NCBI GenBank assembly: GCA_903903715.1
Contig: CAIUZX010000470.1
Location: 1-6,361, forward strand
Reading direction: 5' to 3'
Source of the DNA: an uncultured Caulobacterales bacterium
GTDB taxonomy: Bacteria > Pseudomonadota > Alphaproteobacteria > Caulobacterales > Caulobacteraceae
DNA length: 6,361 bases
In this document: positions 1-6,229 of the stretch, piece by piece
How the letters are laid out: each line of letters begins with the position of its first letter
Numbering within the stretch: the first letter of the stretch is position 1
Program-made: the position numbers and the translations under genes
Notes under the pieces: model-generated
What the model was told of the DNA's origin: nothing
Seen by the model: only the letters and a program-made list of their open reading frames with translations
Database searches by the model: none

Positions 1-6
1 AATGTG

Positions 7-38
7 AAAAGGGGACGCCTTCGCGGGCGTCCCCTTTT
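7..38. terminator. Strong bidirectional Rho-independent terminator
   Basis: A perfect 9-bp GC-rich stem, GGGGACGCC at 11-19 with GGCGTCCCC at 26-34, encloses a 6-nt loop (TTCGCG). It is flanked by AAAA at 7-10 and TTTTT at 35-39. Because the flanks are A on one side and T on the other, the hairpin has a U-tract when read on either strand. It can therefore end a plus-strand gene lying before the window and also stop minus-strand transcription coming from the small membrane-protein gene at 138-383. Confidence 0.9.
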
Positions 39-67
39 TCATATTCTGAGACATTAAAGAACGATCA

Positions 68-80
68 GGGCGCACCGCCC
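68..80 (-). terminator. Weak hairpin downstream of the small membrane-protein gene
   Basis: GGGCG (68-72) and CGCCC (76-80) form a 5-bp stem with a 3-nt loop. Read on the minus strand it is followed by TGATCGTTCTTT, which is T-rich but not a clean U-tract. It could be a first, leaky stop for minus-strand transcription from 138-383, backed by the strong terminator at 7-38. The rest of 51-137 shows nothing else I can support. Confidence 0.3.
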
Positions 81-137
81 GTCAGGCTCAATGCGGACCC
101 GACGGTGTCTGAGGTCTGCCGTGTCTTGGAGGCTGGA

Positions 138-383
138 TCAGACCGGCGGCTTGCCCGCGGACCGCTCGGCCTGGTCGATCTGGGCGCTGATCTCCACCAT
201 GACCACCTGGCCGATACGGCTCAGGACGTCCTTCACCGGCGGCGATTGCAACACGACGAGCCCGCCGACGATCGCGAGCGAGCAGATCGAAAAGCTGGCG
301 ATCCTCTTGATGGTTCTTCCCGGCGAGGGCGAGCGCACGCCTCCGCCGACGCCACCGAAACCGGTGGAGCGCATCATATCCAT
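138..383 (-). CDS. Small single-pass membrane protein, function unknown
   Basis: An 81-residue protein I do not recognise. The N-terminal ~28 residues are glycine-rich and basic (GFGGVGGGVRSPSPGRTIKR). One hydrophobic segment at about 29-47 (ASFSICSLAIVGGLVVL) should span the membrane. An amphipathic stretch at 52-74 containing charged residues follows, then a short polar tail ending KPPV. The start at 383 is chosen because GGAGG lies at 390-394, six bases upstream; a longer form starting at 419 lacks such a site. By the positive-inside rule the N terminus should be cytoplasmic. It is a monocistronic minus-strand gene with a candidate promoter at 430-458 and terminators downstream. Plus-strand frames through the same DNA have no comparable start signal. 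The gene is likely real, but no function can be assigned. Confidence 0.68.
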   Translation of the reverse strand: MDMMRSTGFGGVGGGVRSPSPGRTIKRIASFSICSLAIVGGLVVLQSPPVKDVLSRIGQVVMVEISAQIDQAERSAGKPPV

Positions 384-429
384 GGCATTCCTCCAAGCGG
401 GCGCATTCTGACGACGCACCTCACTGAAG

Positions 430-458
430 ATGACAAGATTTTAATGTGGGAAAGTCAA
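430..458 (-). promoter_or_regulatory. Candidate sigma-70 promoter for the small membrane-protein gene
   Basis: On the minus strand TTGACT (458-453) is a 5/6 match to the -35 consensus. After a 17-nt spacer comes TGTCAT (435-430), a 4/6 match to the -10. The predicted transcript start near 423 would give a leader of about 40 nt ending in the GGAGG ribosome site at 390-394. The spacer is locally AT-rich against the GC-rich surroundings. Confidence 0.45.
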
Positions 459-470
459 GACCTGCTGGGA

Positions 471-484
471 GGGCGAAAGCGCCC
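471..484 (-). other. Small hairpin just after the beta-lactamase stop
   Basis: GGGCG (471-475) pairs with CGCCC (480-484) around an AAAG loop, 12 bases beyond the minus-strand stop of the beta-lactamase-family gene. No T-run follows on the minus strand, so it is not a classic intrinsic terminator. It may be a 3'-end stabilising stem, or read-through may continue toward the small gene. Confidence 0.3.
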
Positions 485-495
485 CCCGCTCCGCC

Positions 496-1503
496 TCAGT
501 TCGGGCCGCGATGGAGGTAATAGTCGCGGACCGAGCGCCCGATCTCAGCGATCGTGCGCTCCCGCACCTGGCGGGGCGCGTCGCTCGCCTTGATGAACAC
601 CGCCACCACCACCTTCCCCGCGTTTCCCGGAAGGGTGATCACGCCCACGTCATTGATCGTGCCGCCGATCGTGCCGGTCTTGTGGGCGACCTGGGTGTCG
701 TCGGGCATGCGGCCGCGCAGGCGAGCGACGCCCGTGCGGCACCGTTCCATCATGCCGACCAGGATGGCCGTGTTCTCCGGCTTCAACGCTTTGCCGGAAT
801 AGATGCGCGTCAGCAGGGTCGCCATGGCGCGGGGCGTCGAGGTGTCGCGGGGATCGTTGTCGAAGGGGGGGTAGGGCATGCCGTCGCGCTTGACGATGTT
901 CGGGTCGGACTTACGCTGCGCCTCCGACACCTCGTGGAACGGGCCCGGCCCCATCCCAGCCCAGCGGCGGATCAGCTCGTCCGTGCCGCCGTCGACCCGA
1001 AGGCCGTCGACGCCCTGCGCCTTCACCCACGCCGTCACCGCCGCCGGTCCGCCGGCCGCGTCGACCATGTAGTCGGTGGCGGTGTTGTCGCTCTCGGTCA
1101 GCATCAGCTCGAGGAGGTTGTAGACGCTGACGGAGAGGCCCGGATGAATGAACCGGTCCTGCAGCACCTCGCTGTCGACCATTTTGGAGAGATCAATGCT
1201 GATCATCTGGTCGAGCTGCAACTGTCCGTCTTCGACGCGCTTCAGCACCGCACCGGCGACCGCGACCTTGAACGTGCTGGCCATCGGATAGGCCACATCG
1301 GCATTGACCAGCGTCACGGGGCCCTTGCCGTCGAGCCGCCAGGCCGCGACCCCGACCGACCCGGCCGAACCCGCGCCGGGCCTGGAAAGTGAGGCGATAT
1401 CGGCGGCGAGGGTGGTGGCTTGAGCAACTTCGGGCGCGGCGTGCGCGGGCGCGGCCAGCGCCAGAATGACCATCGCGCTCAGCGCCGCCATGACCGTTCG
1501 CAT
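496..1503 (-). CDS. Exported class A beta-lactamase-family serine hydrolase with enlarged omega loop
   Basis: A 335-residue periplasmic serine hydrolase of the penicillin-recognising fold; class A members open beta-lactams through an acyl-serine intermediate. A Sec signal peptide covers about 1-22 (cut after AHA). The catalytic motif S76-T77-F78-K79 (Ser70-xx-Lys73), S138-D139-N140 (SDN loop) and K275-T276-G277 (KTG) are all present, and DPRDTSTP at 217-224 matches the end of the omega loop. The protein is longer than typical class A enzymes (about 290) because roughly 30 extra residues sit inside the omega loop (about 175-216). Counting from SDN, the Glu166 position falls at Thr174/Asp175 (GGTDELI), so the deacylating base is not obvious; E176, E191 and E194 are candidates. 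The start is supported by GGAGGG at 1509-1514. It is related to the chromosomal 'beta-lactamase-related' proteins of alphaproteobacteria. Real resistance activity is uncertain. Confidence 0.88.
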   Translation of the reverse strand: MRTVMAALSAMVILALAAPAHAAPEVAQATTLAADIASLSRPGAGSAGSVGVAAWRLDGKGPVTLVNADVAYPMASTFKVAVAGAVLKRVEDGQLQLDQMISIDLSKMVDSEVLQDRFIHPGLSVSVYNLLELMLTESDNTATDYMVDAAGGPAAVTAWVKAQGVDGLRVDGGTDELIRRWAGMGPGPFHEVSEAQRKSDPNIVKRDGMPYPPFDNDPRDTSTPRAMATLLTRIYSGKALKPENTAILVGMMERCRTGVARLRGRMPDDTQVAHKTGTIGGTINDVGVITLPGNAGKVVVAVFIKASDAPRQVRERTIAEIGRSVRDYYLHRGPN

Positions 1504-1531
1504 CGCATCCCTCCGAATGGGCCAGAGCCGG

Positions 1532-1561
1532 ATTGAACGGTCCGATGGCGCTATAAGTCAA
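1532..1561 (-). promoter_or_regulatory. Candidate promoter for the beta-lactamase-family gene
   Basis: In the 72-bp gap after phaR, the minus strand carries TTGACT (1561-1556), an 18-nt spacer and TTCAAT (1537-1532, 4/6 to TATAAT). The transcript would begin near 1525 and have a leader of about 20 nt with GGAGGG at 1509-1514. The gene could therefore be expressed independently of phaR. No ampR-like regulator is adjacent. Confidence 0.5.
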
Positions 1562-1575
1562 GCCGGACGCCGGGG

Positions 1576-2199
1576 TCAGCCCTTGTCGCTGAGCCGCTCC
1601 AGCTTGCGCTGCATCTCTTCCATCTGACGGCGCAGTTCCTGGATCTGATCGGCGCCGTCGGGGTCCGGATGGGTGGAGGGCGCCGGATCGCCGGCCTTGG
1701 GCGGGATGGCGAAGGGCGTGAACATCTTCAGCGCCCGGTCGAACAGGGCGAGGTTCTGCCGCACCTGGTCCTCGAACAGGCCAAAGCCCTGGGCGTGGCC
1801 GAGCTTGCCGGACATCTGCTCCTGCATCCGCTCCTGCTGCCGCGCGAACGCCTCCAGCGACATTTCGAGATAGGTCGGCACGAAGCTCTGCATCTGGTCG
1901 CCGTAGAAGCGGATGAGCTGGCGCAGGAACTGGATCGGCAGGAGGTTCTGCCCGCGGCTTTCCTCCTCGAAGATGATCTGAGTGAGGACGGACCTTGTGA
2001 TCTCCTCGTTCGTTTTCGCGTCGAACACGACGAAGTCGACGCCCTCTTTCACCATTTCACTCAGGTGTTCGAGGGTGACGTAGGACGACGAGGCGGTGTT
2101 GTAGAGACGGCGATTCGCATACTTCTTGATCACGACCCGGTCGCCGGACTTGCGGCTCGTCTTCGACTCGGATCCGGACTTCATGGTGGTGTCGGCCAA
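1576..2199 (-). CDS. phaR: Polyhydroxyalkanoate synthesis repressor PhaR
   Basis: A 207-residue cytoplasmic transcription regulator. In the family it binds both nascent PHB granules and DNA upstream of phasin and PHB genes, repressing them until polymer accumulates. The N-terminal PHB/PHA accumulation DNA-binding domain spans about 22-82 and carries the hallmark VIKKYANRRLYNT (23-35). Polymer-binding repeats follow at about 86-125 and 141-162. The C-terminal 184-205 is a charged, heptad-like helix likely to form a coiled coil. The start is a TTG at 2199, preceded by GGGGA seven bases upstream. An in-frame ATG at 2184 (residue 6) has no clear ribosome site but cannot be excluded, and the domain is unaffected. 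The gene is divergent from purB. No pha synthesis genes are in the window. Length and domain order fit typical alphaproteobacterial PhaR. Confidence 0.95.
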   Translation of the reverse strand: MADTTMKSGSESKTSRKSGDRVVIKKYANRRLYNTASSSYVTLEHLSEMVKEGVDFVVFDAKTNEEITRSVLTQIIFEEESRGQNLLPIQFLRQLIRFYGDQMQSFVPTYLEMSLEAFARQQERMQEQMSGKLGHAQGFGLFEDQVRQNLALFDRALKMFTPFAIPPKAGDPAPSTHPDPDGADQIQELRRQMEEMQRKLERLSDKG

Positions 2200-2235
2200 G
2201 GTCGTGTCCCCATCTCGTCGCGGTCGTTCAAACCG

Positions 2236-2247
2236 TCCGCGCGCGGA
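2236..2247. repeat. 12-bp perfect palindrome near the phaR transcription start
   Basis: TCCGCGCGCGGA reads the same on both strands. It abuts the candidate phaR -10 (2247-2252, minus strand), so it would lie at or just downstream of the phaR start. It could be an operator, or simply alternating CG in a GC-rich genome. Confidence 0.4.
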
Positions 2248-2283
2248 TACTATTGCGGAGTCTGACCCTTAACGCTAGTGGGC

Positions 2284-2296
2284 CGCTTGACAAGCG
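2284..2296. repeat. 13-bp inverted repeat overlapping the purB -35
   Basis: CGCTTG (2284-2289) and CAAGCG (2291-2296) are perfect inverted copies around one central A. The repeat embeds the TTGACA hexamer at 2287-2292. A dimeric repressor bound here would block the purB promoter, so it is a candidate operator. The regulator is unknown. Confidence 0.5.
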
Positions 2297-2343
2297 TGTG
2301 ACGCAGACGCCAATCGGCGCAACGCCCGCCACCCCTTCTTCTT

Positions 2344-2355
2344 CGGAGCGCTCCG
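2344..2355 (+). promoter_or_regulatory. Palindrome containing the purB ribosome site
   Basis: CGGAGCGCTCCG is a perfect 12-bp palindrome that includes GGAG (2345-2348), the only Shine-Dalgarno-like sequence before the purB ATG at 2360. The spacing of 11 nt is long. In RNA, CGGA can pair with TCCG around a GCGC loop and partly hide the ribosome site. Confidence 0.4.
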
Positions 2356-2359
2356 CACC

Positions 2360-3670
<1,311 letters not shown>

Positions 3671-3676
3671 GGGCGA

Positions 3677-4261
3677 TCAAGCCTTCAGCGCGTCGAGAGA
3701 TCGCTTAAGGTTTCGCCGCGCGGGCGCCTCGAACCGCTCAAAGCCCCAGGTCGACAGGTAGAGCTGCTCGCGGGCGAGAAACTGTTCGAGGATCGCGGCA
3801 CGCCCGGCCTTGAACGCCGCCTCCGGCACGAAGCCGTACTCCTTGCGCACACCTTCTTCGTAGGCGTCGAACACCTCTGGCGCCGCGCCGAGGATGGACA
3901 GGTCGAGGTCCAGGAAGATCGCCGTGTCGTGCGCTTCTTCCGCCGAGATGTCGTCCCGCACGGCGTGGAACTGCGTCGCCTCGATCATGCGCACGGTGCG
4001 CGCCAGCGCTTCCGGGTCCAGATGACCTACAAGGACCTGAGCGGCGAGCTTGGCGCTCAACGGCTCATTGTCGGTCCGCTTCGGGTCATAGATTGCGTCG
4101 TGGAAAAGGATGGCGGCCTCGACCGCGATCGGATCGTGGAGGCTGTCCTTCACCCCCTCAAAGTGGCGGAGGAGGGCGAGGGGATGATCCCAGCCGTGAT
4201 AGCCGCGCGCCGGGTCGGAGTGGAAGGCTCTGGCCTGCGCCACAATCGCTGCGTCCATCAT
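3677..4261 (-). CDS. HD-domain metal-dependent phosphohydrolase (COG4339-like)
   Basis: A 194-residue soluble protein of the predicted metal-dependent HD phosphohydrolase group; some databases mislabel it 'NMDAR2C subunit'. Metal-binding motifs: Y21-H22 and H26 (YHGWDHPL), H54-D55 in ILFHDAIYDP, then the family block DNEPLSA (64-70). Next come TQFHA with H99 and FLDLDLSILG (117-125), which supplies the distal Asp (D118 or D120). The C-terminal EYGF and RRNLKRSL also fit the family. The substrate is unknown; nucleotide-type phosphoesters are usual for HD proteins. The start is 4261 or the adjacent ATG at 4258, the latter better spaced (7 nt) from GAGGG. The gene lies 51 bp downstream of the alpha/beta hydrolase on the same strand, so co-transcription is likely. 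Its 3' end faces purB 6 bp away with no terminator. Confidence 0.88.
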   Translation of the reverse strand: MMDAAIVAQARAFHSDPARGYHGWDHPLALLRHFEGVKDSLHDPIAVEAAILFHDAIYDPKRTDNEPLSAKLAAQVLVGHLDPEALARTVRMIEATQFHAVRDDISAEEAHDTAIFLDLDLSILGAAPEVFDAYEEGVRKEYGFVPEAAFKAGRAAILEQFLAREQLYLSTWGFERFEAPARRNLKRSLDALKA

Positions 4262-4284
4262 CCCGCCCTCGGTTGCAATTGCGT

Positions 4285-4308
4285 CGAGGCTACCACGCAG
4301 CGGCCTCG
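4285..4308 (-). other. Intercistronic hairpin between hydrolase and HD genes
   Basis: CGAGGC (4285-4290) and GCCTCG (4303-4308) form a 6-bp stem with a 12-nt loop in the 51-bp gap downstream of the hydrolase stop. No T-run follows on the minus strand, so it probably does not terminate fully. It may attenuate, or stabilise the end of, the hydrolase message before the HD gene. Confidence 0.35.
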
Positions 4309-4312
4309 CCCG

Positions 4313-5296
4313 TCACAGCGTCCGCTTGAAGAACGCCACCACCTCTCGGTTGAAGTCGGTGTGGAAGGCGGCTCGGTCGAAGCCTGTGCGCGAGGGGCAG
4401 ATCACGGGGGCGTTGCGCTTCAGGATGTCGTTGCAGGGCGGCAGGAAGTCGTAGTGGTCGGCGTTGGCCACGAGATGGAACTCCGGCGGGCGGGGCAGGG
4501 TGTCGCGAACGGCAGTGGCGTAGTCTGGATCGGGCAAAACGGAATCGAACTCGGCGCGCCAGAGCTGGACCGGAACCGTCACCGCCTTCAGGCCCTCCGC
4601 CCCGAACGCAAATCCGATGGCCGGGGCGGCGGAGACAACGGCTCGTACCCGCCCATCATGCGTCCAGACGGGTTTGGCCGCCGCGATCGCCGTCATCACC
4701 CCCGGGCTGCGGGCGACGAGGGCGCAGTCGTAGACGGCGGGATGCGCCTGACAGTGGGGCGCGAAGCGCGTCAGGTCTGGCTCTCCCCCCGCCAGAGACA
4801 GGACGGTGAAGCCCCCCGCCGAGAAGCCGAAGGCGCCGACGCGCTTGTCATCCAACGCGTCGCGATGCGCCCAGTCGCCTAACATGTAGTCGACCAGCCG
4901 CTTCAACTGGCGGGGACGGTTCGGCAGGTCCACCGCTCTCGACTGGTCGCGGTAGTTGTCGCCGGTGTGGGTCAGGGCGGCGGCGACAAAGCCCGCCTCA
5001 GCCAGCGCCATGGCCGTGTCCACGTGGCCGGCGAAGGAGCCGCCGTTGCCGTGCGACATCACGACCAGCGGGTGACGCCCTCCCGTCGGAGCGGCGTCCA
5101 CGGCGACGTCGAGGGGGTAGGGGCCGACATAGGTCGAGGCGGTCTTCGCGTCCGTCGGATACCAGATCCCGATCTCGATCGCCCCCCCCTTGGGGTCGTC
5201 GATCATCAGGTGCTGATAGCCGACCGCGGCTTCGGCACGGCCAAGCTGAAGGGCGAGGCCGAGGAACGCGGTAAGGAACAGGCGCGTGCATGACAT
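4313..5296 (-). CDS. Exported alpha/beta hydrolase, dienelactone hydrolase/PAF-acetylhydrolase-like
   Basis: A 327-residue predicted periplasmic esterase/lipase-type hydrolase. A signal peptide covers about 1-23 (SCTRLFLTAFLGLALQLG, cut near AEA/AVG). The oxyanion region is SHGNGG (81-86). The nucleophile elbow is GFSAG with S159, the likely acid is D251 (EFDSVLP), and the catalytic His is H281 (ADHYDF). The THTGDNYRDQSR stretch (109-120) resembles the COG4188 'predicted dienelactone hydrolase' group. Four cysteines in the mature part (C182, C191, C288, C300) may form disulfides in the periplasm. The start at 5296 gives the signal peptide but has no clear ribosome site (only ACGGA nine bases away). 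The open frame continues upstream to 6058, but that part is antisense to the LytTR gene and is not believed. The gene is divergent from LytTR and upstream of the HD gene. The natural substrate is unknown. Confidence 0.88.
   Translation of the reverse strand: MSCTRLFLTAFLGLALQLGRAEAAVGYQHLMIDDPKGGAIEIGIWYPTDAKTASTYVGPYPLDVAVDAAPTGGRHPLVVMSHGNGGSFAGHVDTAMALAEAGFVAAALTHTGDNYRDQSRAVDLPNRPRQLKRLVDYMLGDWAHRDALDDKRVGAFGFSAGGFTVLSLAGGEPDLTRFAPHCQAHPAVYDCALVARSPGVMTAIAAAKPVWTHDGRVRAVVSAAPAIGFAFGAEGLKAVTVPVQLWRAEFDSVLPDPDYATAVRDTLPRPPEFHLVANADHYDFLPPCNDILKRNAPVICPSRTGFDRAAFHTDFNREVVAFFKRTL
5182..5189 (-). repeat. Eight-G homopolymer within the hydrolase coding sequence
   Basis: The plus strand has eight consecutive C at 5182-5189, read as AAG GGG GGG GCG (codons 36-39) in the minus-strand hydrolase, close to its 5' end. 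Tracts of this length can slip during replication or transcription. The frame is intact here. Confidence 0.7.
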
Positions 5297-5353
5297 GGGA
5301 AAGGGTCCGTTCAGGTGGAGCGTGCGCCGACCCTGACCGTCTTCCGCGCGCCG

Positions 5354-5369
5354 GAAAACCTCCGTTTTC
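5354..5369. repeat. 6-bp inverted repeat in the divergent region
   Basis: GAAAAC (5354-5359) and GTTTTC (5364-5369) are perfect inverted copies around a 4-nt loop. This is an unusually AT-containing island in the GC-rich region. It could be an operator or a leader hairpin of the hydrolase mRNA. It is not placed to act as a terminator for either neighbour. Confidence 0.4.
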
Positions 5370-5425
5370 GCGAATGGGCGAACGGTTTCGTGGCCGGGCG
5401 GGCTGTCTCGAAGGGGGGCTTGCAG

Positions 5426-5433
5426 GCTATAAG
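5426..5433 (+). promoter_or_regulatory. -10 element of the LytTR gene; probable leaderless start
   Basis: GCTATAAG matches the Caulobacter housekeeping -10 consensus GCTANAWC at all but the last defined base. It ends seven bases before the ATG at 5441, so transcription would start at or next to the A of the start codon. The -35 is poor: CTGTCT at 5403-5408 with a long spacer that includes a G6 run. AAGG at 5431-5434 could act as a ribosome site only if transcription starts further upstream. Confidence 0.5.
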
Positions 5434-5440
5434 GCGGCGC

Positions 5441-6229
5441 ATGGGAAGCTGGATCGGCACGGCGGCGGAGTGGCGGCGGGAGTTGGCTGTCGCGGTCGCG
5501 TGCGGCCTGTTTTTCGGCGCGCTGGGCCCCTTCGGCGCCTATCTCATGGGGCCGACCGTGCTGAGGATGGGCTACTGGACGGCGATGTTCGTCACCGGGC
5601 AGATCTTGTTCGGCGTCGGCGTGCGCTTTGCCCTGTGTCAGGGCCGCAGATGGGGCCAGCCGGACTGGTTCGTGTTGCCGCTGGCCGTCGCCGTCTTCGC
5701 TGCGCCGCTCAGCCTGTTGTGCGCAGCGGTCAGCATCACGCTCTGGCCCTCCGTCGTGCGCTATGTCCAGCCGGCGGAATGGTACGGGCAGGTGCTGCTG
5801 ATCAGCCTGCCGCTGAACGTCGTGCTGGTGTGGCTGCGGCGCGGGCGTCTCGCTCCCGCAGACCCCCTGTGGGTCGAGGTGGACACACCTGGCGATCTCG
5901 TCTCGCGTCTTCCAGCCCGGCTGGGGCGGCGCGTGCTCTGCTTGCAGATGGAGGATCACTATGTGCGGGTGCACACCGAACTGGGCTCGCACCTTCTGAA
6001 CATGCCGCTGAAGGACGCGATCGCCGCGCTGGGCGGGATGGAGGGACTGCAGACCCACCGCTCCTGGTGGGTGGCGCGGGAGGCTGTAGTCGAGGTGTCA
6101 GACGCCGGTCGCGCGATCAAGCTTCGCTTGTCCAACGATCTGTGGGTTCCCGTTGCGAGGTCCGCCGTGACTCGCCTGCGGGAGGCGGGCTGGCTTGCCC
6201 TCGCGGATCAGAGCATAGAACGGGTATGA
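5441..6229 (+). CDS. Membrane-anchored LytTR-family transcription regulator
   Basis: A 262-residue one-component regulator. The N-terminal half carries about four hydrophobic helices (roughly 14-36, 45-66, 77-100, 117-133). The C-terminal LytTR DNA-binding domain (about 152-249) shows LQMEDHYVRVHTE (168-180), LLNMPLKDAIAAL, the conserved HRSWWV (206-211), then KLRLSNDLWVPVAR (227-240). LytTR domains bind promoter DNA by inserting loops into the major groove; here the domain would hang from the inner membrane. No receiver or kinase domain is present, so the membrane part presumably senses the signal directly. The start at 5441 is preferred over a GTG at 5315: the intervening codons would encode no sensible segment, and the -10 box and AAGG both sit just before 5441. 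Its stop overlaps the SDR start (ATGA), implying coupled expression. Targets are unknown; the SDR or the divergent hydrolase are natural guesses. Confidence 0.88.
   Translation: MGSWIGTAAEWRRELAVAVACGLFFGALGPFGAYLMGPTVLRMGYWTAMFVTGQILFGVGVRFALCQGRRWGQPDWFVLPLAVAVFAAPLSLLCAAVSITLWPSVVRYVQPAEWYGQVLLISLPLNVVLVWLRRGRLAPADPLWVEVDTPGDLVSRLPARLGRRVLCLQMEDHYVRVHTELGSHLLNMPLKDAIAALGGMEGLQTHRSWWVAREAVVEVSDAGRAIKLRLSNDLWVPVARSAVTRLREAGWLALADQSIERV

Larger units (their letters stand above)
2200..2359. promoter_or_regulatory. Divergent phaR-purB control region
   Basis: This 160-bp intergenic region must hold promoters for both genes. Toward purB there is a perfect TTGACA -35 at 2287-2292, but only a poor -10 near 2310-2316 (CCAATC). 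Toward phaR, TAGTAT on the minus strand (2252-2247) is a plausible -10 without a good -35, which would place the start near 2240. It also contains three perfect palindromes (2236-2247, 2284-2296, 2344-2355) and one GANTC methylation-type site (2258-2262). The promoter assignments are tentative. Confidence 0.5.
5297..5440. promoter_or_regulatory. Divergent hydrolase-LytTR control region
   Basis: This 144-bp gap separates the minus-strand hydrolase start from the plus-strand LytTR start. It holds the LytTR -10 at 5426-5433 and an inverted repeat at 5354-5369 (GAAAAC, CTCC loop, GTTTTC) in the hydrolase leader side. I could not identify a convincing promoter for the hydrolase. LytTR proteins usually bind direct repeats about 21 bp apart, and none is evident by eye. 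Confidence 0.45.

Noticed and set aside
91..593. Plus-strand frames (91-411 and 105-593) over the small membrane-protein gene
   Set aside because: They lack ribosome sites and recognisable features. The minus-strand frame has GGAGG, a promoter and a clean transmembrane helix.
511..1392. Plus-strand open frame across the beta-lactamase-family gene
   Set aside because: It is a shadow of the minus-strand gene, which has all catalytic motifs. The plus-strand product is His/Arg/Asp/Gly-rich with no domain.
1669..2265. Plus-strand frame opposite phaR
   Set aside because: It is antisense to a firmly identified gene. Its composition is Leu/Arg/His/Glu-rich shadow sequence.
3929..4882. Plus-strand frame spanning the HD and hydrolase genes
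   Set aside because: It crosses two convincing minus-strand genes and their intergenic gap, and encodes no recognisable domain.
5315..5440. Longer LytTR start at a GTG (5315)
   Set aside because: It adds 42 residues with no domain character. The -10 box and AAGG point to the ATG at 5441, and the longer form would nearly abut the divergent hydrolase start.
5297..6058. 254-codon N-terminal extension of the alpha/beta hydrolase on the minus strand
   Set aside because: It is antisense to the LytTR gene, rich in Gln/His/Arg/Pro, and precedes a clear signal peptide that must be N-terminal.
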